A DNA stretch of 64,000 nucleotides, from the NCBI GenBank assembly GCA_947579605.1, contig OX388312.1, positions 24,203,313 through 24,267,312 of the forward strand, given 5' to 3'. Under the pieces are notes generated by a model. The model ran no database searches, was not told the origin of the DNA, and saw only the letters and a program-made list of their open reading frames with translations. The stretch is from Athripsodes cinereus. Its lineage: Eukaryota > Arthropoda > Insecta > Trichoptera > Leptoceridae. This document shows, one piece after another, positions 1-10,009 of the stretch; the first letter of the stretch is position 1, and each line of letters begins with the position of its first letter. Made by a program: the position numbers and the translations under genes.

Positions 1-113
1 TCGTAACAACTGTGTATTTTAGCTACTAAATTGACACATGTTCGCAACGTCGTCTATATTTGAAAGTTAACGGAACGAAAACGTAACGTTAAAATGTGTT
101 TTGACTCAGGCCT
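1..113. mobile_element. 201-bp palindromic MITE, copy 1 (cut by window start)
   Basis: This is the right part of a foldback MITE that is complete at 24869-25069 and 45585-45785. The end reads TTTTGACTCAGGCCT, and the inner half carries the same sequence as the other copies. Several CpGs seen in the 45.6-kb copy are TG or CA here, so this copy is older. The left arm lies outside the window. Confidence 0.85.
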
Positions 114-292
114 CAGGTCATCTCGATTATGCATAATATACCCAAAAGAGACTAAGTATGTTATGCAAGTTATTTTGCACATAATTTTTATTTAAATAAT
201 TATACGGTACTTTTTGACTAATAAAAATAATCTCTTATTGACGTATTTACAATCACGTAATTTTCATTTATCTGTCAATTCCATTGAAGCAT

Positions 293-520
293 AACGCACA
301 AGTGGGGTCGCCAGCAAATTAACTGAATGTTATAGACATGAAAGCTGTTTCCTTCGTTCCAACAAAAAAGGGAAGATATTCAGAATGGGTGGCATACTTC
401 ATCGCTGAATCGAAGATATTAAATGTCTTATTCGTGATGTTTGTGAAGAACGCCTGCCTTTTACAGGAACATACAGAAATAAGTGGGAGATCTATTATTT
501 GCTTAAGACTCTACGAAAAA
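293..520 (+). repeat. Dispersed repeat R, copy 1
   Basis: The copy contains the family landmarks in order: CACAAGTGGGGTCGCCAGCA, then GGGTGGCATACTTCATCGCT, then GCCTGCCTTTTACAGGA, then AGTGGGAGATCTATT. The class is unknown and no coding capacity is evident. A short open frame over this stretch is a by-product of the repeat. Confidence 0.75.
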
Positions 521-1027
521 CGACTATCATTCCGAGTCATGGTACAAGTATTAATCATTTTAATATTCGTATTAAATATGATTATATAAAACTGTATACC
601 TACACAAAATTCACAGTTTAACTGTGTCATATAACGGGTATATCTCACCTGAGATATCGTGCTGTTAATATGCCGTTAAAATTCTTACTTGTGTCCACAT
701 GTCCGACAGAATGCTAAATTTTATGACATGGGGAAATTACAGGTACGTTGTTGAATGTCCTTTGTTTTGTCTTTTATCCAAGATACGAGTGTACCCACAT
801 TACAAAATCTGACCGATTTCTCGAGATCGATAAATGAGTTATTAATATTAATATTTTTATAATATTTTTCTTAGGACTTGTATTTTAGGTATTTTTTCTA
901 CAATTATTCTTACTGTGAAAAGATATTTGATTATATAATAATTTATTTTCAAATAAGTGGTTAAATTTGTTTTGGAAATTTTTCCATTTACCAAATTGTC
1001 TCTCTACGTACTTATAGTTTCAAGGCA
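521..1027. other. AT-rich, nothing recognised
   Basis: No gene, RNA or clear repeat is seen in this stretch. Confidence 0.5.
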
Positions 1028-1170
1028 ATTCCGATAACTGGGATAACCAGTAAATTTTCTGCGTGTAAGAAATTCAAGATAGGCGGCATACCTCGTCGCT
1101 GAATTGAATATGTAAAATGTTACAGAATAGGGCGGGAGATCTATTCTTGGCCGAAAACTCCGCGGAATGG
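1028..1170 (+). repeat. Dispersed repeat R, copy 2
   Basis: The landmarks are GGGATAACCAGTAAATT, then GGCGGCATACCTCGTCGCTG, then GGGCGGGAGATCTATTCTT. The copy is shortened between the second and third blocks relative to the copy at 23335-23590. Confidence 0.7.
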
Positions 1171-1619
1171 AACTGAAACATTTCAACAGTTGAAAAAATT
1201 CTGTGATTTTGTGCAATTACCTGACGTAAACAATATCATATAGTATAAAGTTTATCCAATAATCTAAAACATTTATCATGTTATCGAGAAATAAAGTAAG
1301 TGGTTGACTAACAACAGCCCCGTAGCTATATGAAACAATACTGACTGAAGATTATATTCAACCCTCATTACCTTCTATGTTCTCCTATTACTGTCCTTAC
1401 CATTTCTTCCATCGTGTTCCTCTACATCCCCTCATTCATGACAACTTGCAAATGACAGGTAGAATTATTTGCGGCTGTTTTGACATTATTATAATATAGG
1501 GAGAACCTACTTACGTACCTTAACGAGTATAAGGTATAAAGAAAATTATTAGTCAAGACCTTAAGTCATATTCAGAACTTAAAATGATGGTTCGATTTGT
1601 CATTTATAAACAACAACAG

Positions 1620-1712
1620 AGCAAGGCAGTTACGTGATGGTAGATTCTCGGACTTTCGATTGAGAGATCTCGCATTCGATTGCTATTTCTACCTCGGCTT
1701 TAACGGCACAAG
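1620..1712 (+). mobile_element. tRNA-Lys-like SINE head, copy B1
   Basis: The core reads GGTAGATTCTCGGACTTTCG followed by GAGAGATCTCGCATTCGATTG. This gives an A-box-like GGTAGA, an anticodon-arm-like CTCGGACTTTCGATTGAGAG, and a degenerate B box, GCATTCGATTG. Sister copies at 24558-24623, 34426-34487 and 55535-55650 keep the ACTTTTAAT loop typical of tRNA-Lys(UUU). Pairing is too weak for a working tRNA. Confidence 0.55.
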
Positions 1713-1847
1713 TTTGTTGCTTACTACGGGGAGTATGTCTGGATTGTATTTGTGTGTCCTATGACTTTTATTTTCTAAAAATAATTTTCTAGCCATCGCT
1801 AATATATAAAACTAATTAATTCAAGTTATTTGTATAAGATATAAATT

Positions 1848-1985
1848 GAAAAAAAAAACACAATATGTAGTTAACTTCCAAATGACTTTTATTAACTTCG
1901 CGTACTAGTACCTATTCGGAGACTCTCGAATCCATCATTAGGAGATTAGTAAAAAGTGAGAACTACATATTGTGGTTTTTTTTTG
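1848..1985. mobile_element. Small inverted-repeat element (possible MITE)
   Basis: The left end, an A-run followed by CACAATATGTAGTT, and the right end, AACTACATATTGTGG followed by a T-run, are inverted complements with one mismatch over about 24 bp. They enclose about 90 bp. No coding capacity and no clear target-site duplication are seen. Confidence 0.55.
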
Positions 1986-1989
1986 GATT

Positions 1990-2490
1990 ATCTTGAAATG
2001 GACTTCCAACAAGTACCTTCGGTCAACAACATTAATGTTTTATATGTATAAATTGTAAGCTCTCAGTTATGAATGATGTATCAAACTTATCTAAACAGCC
2101 ATGCAATTTTGGGACTTAAAACGTTTTTATATAGTAGCCTATTTGCTGACTCACTTATGGGAGATGTTATAATGGTGTAGTAATAGTAGCTATTACCATA
2201 GAATAATCAGTTTTTACCACTTTGTATGCTGAGCGATAAATGATGAAAAGATGATGAAGTGGGTGTATATATATGAAAGAGGGAGTGGGAGAAAGCGCGG
2301 ACGTCTGGCTCAACCACATAGATCGAATTCTCAGGAACGGACGCGTGTGAAAAATTGTACATATAATATATGAAAAATTGTATGAATGCGGAGAAAGCAA
2401 AAGAAGTATGTAGAGAAAAACCTATATGGCGTTTCATCCTCTCTGCCTACTCGACTTGAGATGCGATGTGAGAGTAAAGATAGATGTTGA
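1990..2490. other. AT-rich stretch, no gene recognised
   Basis: Two overlapping minus-strand open frames between about 2167 and 2437 have no recognisable domain and low-complexity-like composition. They are not called as genes. Confidence 0.45.
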
Positions 2491-2494
2491 AATA

Positions 2495-2640
2495 GTTTTA
2501 TTTCTCGGATATTTCAGGAGTCCAAAGATTCCTATTTAGCCGTTTAAGTGACAATTTATGTATATAATAATAATAATAATAATAACAGTTTATTAAACAC
2601 AATATCATTTTACAATAATCGAACAATAACACAATACATT

Positions 2641-2684
<44 letters not shown>

Positions 2685-2700
2685 AATTGTCACTTATATA
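2495..2700. repeat. Dispersed repeat with inverted ends and microsatellites
   Basis: About 60 bp, ending AGTGACAATTT, recur at 48468-48520. On the minus strand both copies read as KLS-LKR-LNR-LWT-EI-like peptide, so this may be a coding remnant. A perfect inverted pair, TAAGTGACAATTTATGTATA at about 2547 and its complement near 2678-2697, encloses a TAA repeat (about 2565-2585) and a TA repeat (about 2645-2680). Confidence 0.5.
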
Positions 2701-3012
2701 ATTATATAGATAGATTTTTTTATTACAAAATGTTTAAACTCGTGCACTGAATATGGGTGATAATATTACAAGCAGACATTGTATTGTTCTATGAGAGCCA
2801 CGCACAAAATACATTATTTTAAATGTCCCTTACTAATGACTGTAACCTACCTATGATCTGAATTCACCTACTCGACAATAGAAAACGTTTCAGCCTGTAT
2901 TTTAATACTGAATATACGTACTTTTAACTGTAATAAATACGCTTCGTAAAATGCAATCGCTTTTATTCGGTACCTTCATTCAAGGCGACTGACTGTTATT
3001 TTCACATTATTT

Positions 3013-3214
3013 ATTTAATAGAATTAAAATAAATTAAAAAAAAAAACACTGTGGGTACCTATTACTTTCACCATGAATAATATTTGAATCAAAGGTCTTT
3101 CGGGTAGACACCCATCATCAGTGAGTTTTTTTTTACGTAATACAGTGTTTTATTTTAAATCTACAATAATAAAGTGTTTTATTTTAAATGCATTTTAATT
3201 CTATTAAAATAAAC
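3013..3214. mobile_element. Inverted-repeat element (possible MITE)
   Basis: The outer ends TTTAATAGAATTAAAATAAA and ATTTTAATTCTATTAAA are complementary. Inner AAACACTG and CAGTGTTTT also pair. The right arm has a duplicated AGTGTTTTATTTTAAAT segment. No transposase is encoded. Confidence 0.45.
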
Positions 3215-3258
3215 TTTCACAAAGTTATTCATTTTTGTCAAAAACTGAATTTCTGATA

Positions 3259-3420
3259 AGGTAATTTAAAACAAGTGTTTCTTTCTTCTATAAATTATTG
3301 ATCACGAGAGAGACGTCTTTCGACTTATCAGGTCATTATCAATCAATCAGATAAGTCGAAAGACGTCTCTCTCGTGATCAATAACTTATAGTAGAAAGAA
3401 ACGCTTGTTTGAAATTACCT
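3259..3420. repeat. Long perfect-looking hairpin, 71-bp arms
   Basis: Positions 3259-3329 and 3350-3420 are inverted complements over 71 bp with four mismatches and a 20-base loop. The inner 30+ bases, including GAAAGACGTCTCTCTCGTGA, match without error. It could be a foldback element, a MITE or a small-RNA hairpin. No second copy was noticed in the window. Confidence 0.85.
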
Positions 3421-4670
3421 AATTATGGAATTCTACTACGTACGCACCGACACAATTAATAAACTAAATTTTTGCTGAACATACATTATTATTTTTTATT
3501 GGTAATTGTTTAAATTATTAACGTTTTTTTTTGTTTCTGACGACATTTTCATAATTGTTACTATATAGTTTTAAAAAATGGACGTGGATTTTGATCCTAG
3601 ATGCTGTAAAGTTTCCTTGAAGTGATATCACCACAATACGGCGCTATAGAAAATGATATTTTATTATTTTACTTACCAGTAATTATCCTGACATGTATGT
3701 AGACAAAACAGAAATACATTGGTTGTATTTAGTAGTTTTTTTTTGCAAATAATAAACACAATAGTCTCAAAAAAATATATCGCACCGTTGAGTGAAAAAC
3801 CACCTCAGTATTCTTTTTAAATCGCTATTGATTTATATTAAACGTAAATGAATGAATATTACAAACATTTCTAGATTATCAGTTTATATTAAAATTAGTA
3901 TTGACACAAATTTGTACCGCGGTACAGATATCTATATTTTTTTTAAAGTAATGCAAATTTAGTTTAAGACAACAATTTTTTGTTTATTATACACAAACAC
4001 TTACATACACCAATTTGAACACTGAACATTAGCCATTTTAATGTAAATTTTATAATTGATTTTTATAAGTATGTCAAAAGTTTCAAGTAATCGCTATGAG
4101 CGCCATCCACCGACTTAAAACTTAAACAAGTACTGAATACGTCAAATGAGTTTCCAAGTGACTTGAGTTCAATAAAATGGCATTACTTTTTTTAATTTTA
4201 TATTCTTAAGGGACACAAACAGTTCAACCGAACAAATATTAACATTCATATTTCTCCATCAAACAAAGCAATCAAGGTCCCGCAAATTACCGAAGCGTAT
4301 GACGAACACGTTGCTAGTAAATAATAATAAAACATACTTTACCCTACTCAAATCAAAAGCAAAAAACAAGACAAAAATCATGAAAATAAATAGTTAAAAA
4401 TTACACTTCGATAGAATTTATAATAATTATAAATTAAAATAATGAAGTTTAAGTTTTTAGCAGTTTAAATTAAGAATTCATTGAATCTCTGTTTCTCAAA
4501 TTCAATTTGTAAATAAAAAACAAAAGCACTGAAAATAATGATAATAATAACAATGATAATGAAACAAATGTGCGTTAAAAAGAGTACCCAATATGCAAAA
4601 TAATAGAATTATATAATGGTAGGTATACAGATTGTGCAAAAATAACTAGACTAGAAAAAATGTTAACGTC
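3421..4670. other. AT-rich region with one short dispersed repeat
   Basis: About 3570-3655 (TTTTGATCCTAGATGCTGTA, CTTGAAGTGATATCACC, ATACGGCGCTAT) resembles 58355-58420 and, in part, 23195-23230. Nothing else is recognised. Confidence 0.5.
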
Positions 4671-4750
4671 GCTTATTTATTTTTCTATTTGTTTTATTCT
4701 TCACTGTACATTGGTTACATTATTTCAAATCAATAAAAAGTATCATAAAA
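4671..4750 (-). mobile_element. CR1-type LINE 3' end fragment
   Basis: TTATTCTTCACTGTACATTG matches the terminal part of the neighbouring full-length LINE (TTATTC..TTTACTGTACATTG near 4880-4903) with TTATTT repeats at its end. It is a very short 5'-truncated copy. Confidence 0.5.
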
Positions 4751-5169
4751 TAACTTATGTTAGACAAATTAATTGTAAATTTAACACATCAAACAACATA
4801 GGTATAGTTAACATGTAGGTATATTTCGATATGGATTTGCTGGGATGGACACTAACTATATCTAGTTTTATTTATTTATTTATTCATTCTTTACTGTACA
4901 TTGATAAAAAACAATTACATAAAAGGTATACATTCAAATTAAATACAATCAATATACAGAGGGCGAGTTTATCGCAAAGGCGCGATCTCTTCCAACTAAC
5001 CCAAAAGTATTAACTTAAAAAATAAACAAACATATGATGAAAATAAAAAACATACACACATATATATAAAAAGGGAGACTGAAAAAAAAAAAAAAAAAAA
5101 ACAAACATATATGCATAAAGGGAAAGGAAAAGGGGGGAAAAGGGGGGGGGGGGTTAGGAGTGATGGGTT

Positions 5170-8145
5170 TCAGGTTTCAGAGGCTGTGTTTGTGTTTGTT
5201 GAAATCATTTTGTCCTTAACGGCTCGCTTGAAAGACGTCAGACTTTGAGTCAGCCTAAATTTTGAAGGGAGATTATTCCAGCAACGAGCACCCTGAACTG
5301 CAAAAGATTTTGAGATGAAAGTTGTACCATGAGCCGGGATTGACAGGATGCGCTGGTTATTCGACCTCAGAGGTAAACCGTGACTCGCCAAGTATTCAAA
5401 AGCCTCCTTAATATAGTACGGGGTTGATCCTGCGTACAGAGCATTGTGGACAAATGTGAGTAGATGGAGCTCACGTCTTTGTCGTACAGTAAGCCATTTC
5501 AGGGTATTACGATATTCAGAAATGTGGTCAGTTTTTTTTAAATTAAAAATAAACCTTATGCCAACATTCTGAAGTCGATCAAGTTTGTCGATTAGATCCT
5601 GATTCATGTCCACATACACGATATCAGCATAGTCGATAATGGGCAACAGCAAGGATTGGACCAATAAAATTTTTACTTTAGTGGGCAAGAATTTTTGCAG
5701 CATCTTAAGAGTGTGGAACTTGTAAAAAAACTTTTTCTTTAGAGTGTTAAATTGATGCTGCCAAGAGAGTCTCTGGTCCATGATTATGCCCAAATTCTTT
5801 ACTGTCGCCGAAGAGGGTATTGCTACTGAATTCATAGTAGTGGGAGGCAAATTCATATTTTTCAACCTGGATATAGAGTGAAGGCTACCAATGAATATTG
5901 TCTGGGTTTTTGAGGCATTGAGGAGTAATCCATGAGCACTAGCCCAGTTTGAGATCTGTTGCAAGCACTCATTGGTAGAATAGATGGCAGAGGAGATATT
6001 GTGAAGTTTAGCATGTGTATAAATTTGCAAATCGTCCGCATATAGATGGTAGCGACAAGGCAACTGTTTCACAATTGGATTTATAAACAGGGAAAAGAGT
6101 AACGGAGAAAGTATTCCTCCTTGAGGAACTCCCGCCGTCAGAGTCACCCACCCCGATTCAACACCACGACACAACCGGACACACTGCCGCCGATCCTTCA
6201 AGTACGAAGCAAACCAATCCACACAAGACTGGGAAACATTAATGTTTTTAAGAGAAGCTATTAAAAGATCCGTGTCAACCGAGTTGAAAGCACTGCTGAA
6301 GTCTAGCAATGTAAGTTGTGTGACTTGTTGATCTTCCATAGCCCACCTAACATCCTCAGTGATTTTTATTAAGGCAGATGTCGTGCTATGTCCTTCTCGG
6401 AAGCCAGATTGGAAAACATTTAGGATATTATTTTCACTGAGGTGATTTTTAAGCTGCAAATATGCTATCTTTTCCAATACCTTGGAGAAAAATGGGAGCA
6501 CAGAAATTGGACGGTAGTCAGAAGGATCGGCAGGCTGAGCTTTCTTCGGTATGGGAACCACACAGGCCCTCTTCCACACCGTCGGGAAAATATTATTAGA
6601 TAATGAAAAATTTATTATGTGAGTTAGCTGCGGTATCACCAAATTCAGAAAACGTTCAACGAAAGCAATAGGTATTTCATCACATCCAGTTGTTTTGGAC
6701 TTGATTGAGCCAATCACTCGCTCAACATCGCCCTCCGTTACCAGAGAGAATTCAAAAGATGGTACGTTAGCGGGACCAGAAGCGTGCATCTCATGTAGAG
6801 TTGCAGTCCGCACGGCAGTATCGAGCGTGAAAGGGGGTGAGGCAAAGTGTGCATTGAAAGTATCTGGGTTTAGGTTTATGGCGCTATAAGAATTTGTATT
6901 ATTCGACATACCTAGCGAGTCGAGTCTCCTCCATATTTGTGCTTGTGACAGATTTGAAAATGACTGAAGAGTGTGAGCAATTCTAGCCTTTCTACAGACT
7001 TTGGAGCAGCTATTTCGAAGAGATTTATAGTTATTCCAATTCTCCTCATTTGGAGAAAGTCTGTGCTTGACATGAGCTCTGTCTCTGCGTGCCATGAGTC
7101 TCCGGATATCATCGGTTAACCACATAACAGGACGGTTTTTAATTCTAATACGCTTGAGAGGCGCATGTTTGTTGAGCAGGCTTATAATTTTATCATTCAG
7201 CAAATTAACCTTCTCATCGACAGTGGGAGCCTGTCCAATATCAGACCAGTTCAGTCTTTCCGCATCATAGACTAGAGCCTCATTATCAACACAGCGAAGA
7301 CTTCTCATCAACACAATTTTGGGCTTGGGTCTTGGTGTTTTCATGGAATAATGCAAAAATATTAGGTCATGATGTGAAAAACCAGGAGCCGACAATTGGC
7401 CATGATGTTTGACCATTCTTTCTTGTGAGACAATAATGTGATCGATAAGTGATTTGGAATTATTCAATATGTGAGTTGGCTGAAGAGGCAAAATCCTGAG
7501 ATTGCATGTTGAAACCAATTGATTGAGTCTAGTTGCCCGACTATCATGCTTCATCAGACAAGTATTAAAATCTCCCATAATTATCACGTTTGTGTAGCTA
7601 GATGAGATATCCTCAAGAATCCGTTCAAACTCATTGAAATAATCGGAACATGGAGGAGCGTAAACAACTCCAAGAACAACCACCGAGTGCAAAAATGTGA
7701 CCTCAATGAAAAGATACTCAAGGGCACCATGTACACCAGGCGAGGATTGACAGACCATTTTATATGGTAAATTTTCTCTGAGATATACACAAACTCCTCC
7801 ACCACGACGCTCAACTCTGTCATTGCGTATCAAAGAAAATCCAGGCAACAGAAAGAGCGAGGAAGGTAGAGTTGGCTTCAGCCATGATTCCGAGATAAGC
7901 AGAGCGTGAATGTCAACATCACTAAAAGAAGAAATTATCTCATGATGATGACGAGCCACGCTCTGAGCATTGATATGACACACTCCGAGATGCTTTGAAG
8001 AAAGGTTATTGAAAGACTGACTCAATACAGAGTGAAGATCATAAGTTCCACCACAGGATGAATCAAGTGAATTTACAGCCCCTGTTGGAGAGAAGAGGGA
8101 ATGAAGGGTATCGGGAAAAGGTGCAGAGGTAGGTGATAAAGACAT
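5170..8145 (-). CDS. LINE ORF2: AP-endonuclease and reverse transcriptase
   Basis: The 991-aa protein copies the element RNA into a nicked chromosomal site by target-primed reverse transcription. An N-terminal exonuclease-endonuclease-phosphatase domain spans about residues 53-265, with HINAQS (57), SESW (85), GDFN (191), DHIIVS (235) and SHHD (257). A linker follows, then the reverse transcriptase from about 480 to 790. RT motifs are LLDFSSAFN (613, Asp615 of motif A), GVPQGGILSP (672) and YADD (702-705, the catalytic pair). The C-terminal part has the QGARCWNNLP..SLTSFKR signature common in CR1/Jockey-type ORF2s. All catalytic residues looked for are present, with no stop or frameshift. The start at 8145 leaves about 50 residues before the nuclease, which is plausible. 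Confidence 0.93.
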   Translation of the reverse strand: MSLSPTSAPFPDTLHSLFSPTGAVNSLDSSCGGTYDLHSVLSQSFNNLSSKHLGVCHINAQSVARHHHEIISSFSDVDIHALLISESWLKPTLPSSLFLLPGFSLIRNDRVERRGGGVCVYLRENLPYKMVCQSSPGVHGALEYLFIEVTFLHSVVVLGVVYAPPCSDYFNEFERILEDISSSYTNVIIMGDFNTCLMKHDSRATRLNQLVSTCNLRILPLQPTHILNNSKSLIDHIIVSQERMVKHHGQLSAPGFSHHDLIFLHYSMKTPRPKPKIVLMRSLRCVDNEALVYDAERLNWSDIGQAPTVDEKVNLLNDKIISLLNKHAPLKRIRIKNRPVMWLTDDIRRLMARRDRAHVKHRLSPNEENWNNYKSLRNSCSKVCRKARIAHTLQSFSNLSQAQIWRRLDSLGMSNNTNSYSAINLNPDTFNAHFASPPFTLDTAVRTATLHEMHASGPANVPSFEFSLVTEGDVERVIGSIKSKTTGCDEIPIAFVERFLNLVIPQLTHIINFSLSNNIFPTVWKRACVVPIPKKAQPADPSDYRPISVLPFFSKVLEKIAYLQLKNHLSENNILNVFQSGFREGHSTTSALIKITEDVRWAMEDQQVTQLTLLDFSSAFNSVDTDLLIASLKNINVSQSCVDWFASYLKDRRQCVRLCRGVESGWVTLTAGVPQGGILSPLLFSLFINPIVKQLPCRYHLYADDLQIYTHAKLHNISSAIYSTNECLQQISNWASAHGLLLNASKTQTIFIGSLHSISRLKNMNLPPTTMNSVAIPSSATVKNLGIIMDQRLSWQHQFNTLKKKFFYKFHTLKMLQKFLPTKVKILLVQSLLLPIIDYADIVYVDMNQDLIDKLDRLQNVGIRFIFNLKKTDHISEYRNTLKWLTVRQRRELHLLTFVHNALYAGSTPYYIKEAFEYLASHGLPLRSNNQRILSIPAHGTTFISKSFAVQGARCWNNLPSKFRLTQSLTSFKRAVKDKMISTNTNTASET

Positions 8146-10009
8146 AATAAGCGTTCACATATATGGGATGCCAGCCGTAAAACATAGGTAGACGCAGGTG
8201 CTTACATGCATAAATGAGTAGAGCAATCATTGCAACGTGGGGCCAATTGTGAAACACAGAACATAAATAGCCAATAAATAGAAATAAAATAAAAATACAG
8301 TTTGAACAGAATAAAATTAGAATTAACACAACTTACCCAAGTCCGCAAGCGATGCATAACACTCAAACATAATAATAAAAATAAAATTGCTCCAGTATGG
8401 ACAGGTGCAGTACATCACACCATGCAAAAACACAGCAAACATTTAACTTTATTAAGGGATTCACTTACATTACTACTACATAGGCTATATCCAATATTAC
8501 CGCTTCCATAACCATTTAAATCTTTTGAATTGTGTGAACAGTGTGCAACGAATAAGAAATGAAAGAAGATCAATTAAACTTAGGGCATACACATACAAGG
8601 CTATGCATTCGCATAAATTATACAATCAAATGACTCAATTAATTAATTTATAACTTCAGAAGAAAGACATTACCATTTACAGTACCTATCTACAATAGAT
8701 CGACACACATGCACTGCAAATACATTAACAAATAAATTACTTCCAAATCATGACAGCTTCATTGAAACTACAATATGCTATCAATATGAAATCACTTTGA
8801 TTAACAAGATTATAAAATAAAATTCACTAAGCACACTAATTATTGACTGACAGTGATTAAAAATAGCTATCATCAAACATAACTTATTTATAGCTATCAC
8901 ATAGGCAAAACTTAAGTATATTTGTCACTCAAAAGGTATCTACAAATTACATGCGGATATAAATTCGACGAATATTATGCGAATACTATTAAAATCAGTC
9001 CAGATTCACAATTTAATCAGTCGTTATATATTAAATCAAACGACAAAACAAAATAACGTGAGTACCCGCCATCGCCGTAAACAACATGAAGTGAGCGACA
9101 GTACAACGATACCAAGTATAAAGTTGTCATAGGTAGGTATTACTATGTACAGGTAAAATAGGATGCAAGCAATACAGTACCACCATTACTATAATATTAT
9201 ATTACAAATGCAGACACCCATCCTAAACATGATTGACACCACACATGTTCACATACAATATGTCCTATCATATGTATATACAACTCTTTTCAGGAACATC
9301 ACATGAGTGCATAACATAAATACACTGCGGGTACAGAGGGAGGCTAAAAGAGCGACACACAGTCATACCCCCGCGCGCCGTCACACATGCAATCAAAATC
9401 AATTCCAGTTTATATTTATGTCAATATCAAAAACATTAGCAAACAGTAAATTATCATTATCATCAAGACATATTGCTATCAGGTCAGGCATTCAGACTTT
9501 ACAACATTAAATGACAGTACATAAGACCACGAGCTGCATCGCCCCTCCATCCCCCAACAGTATACTCGTCATGCGGCGGGTACGTCACTGATTGGCCCGA
9601 AAATCCAAGTATGCAATAGAAAAAGACAGAACTACTTTCATTTCACGAAATCGGTGATTACAGGTAAGCAAGTATGTATAATGTTAACGTTACTAAAGGA
9701 GCGAATCCGCGCTGCGACAGCCGGCAACATCATCCCGCAAATCGTGCGGTACAGTTCCCCACCCAAAACACAACTAGTGCGCTGTAGGGCCGGAAACAAA
9801 TACATTAGAAATAATCGCGAGACGCAAGCCAACTATCCCCGCGGAAACCGCGACGAACAACCGCCAAATTGCGTGAATCACACCTCTTTATGATTTGCAT
9901 GTCTCGACCAATCAGCGTCGCACCACCCAACCATCAATCATAAACACGACATTCAACACATTAATTACACCACAATCTCAATCATAATAAATTCGTTTAG
10001 CGGATTAAA
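8146..10009 (-). other. Inter-ORF region of the LINE, 1.86 kb
   Basis: No long frame is open here on the coding strand. The ORF1-proximal half (about 9340-10000) has many CpGs, like ORF1. The ORF2-proximal half (8150-9300) is AT-rich. Such a long spacer is unusual for CR1-type elements. It could hold an internal promoter for ORF2, a non-coding insertion, or mark two adjacent elements. Short frames at 9654-9893 (+) and 9638-9832 (-) overlap each other and match nothing I recognise. Confidence 0.6.

Noticed and set aside
9638..9893. Opposed ORFs in the LINE spacer
   Set aside because: They overlap on both strands, are short, and carry no recognisable motif; CpG-rich composition alone keeps them open.
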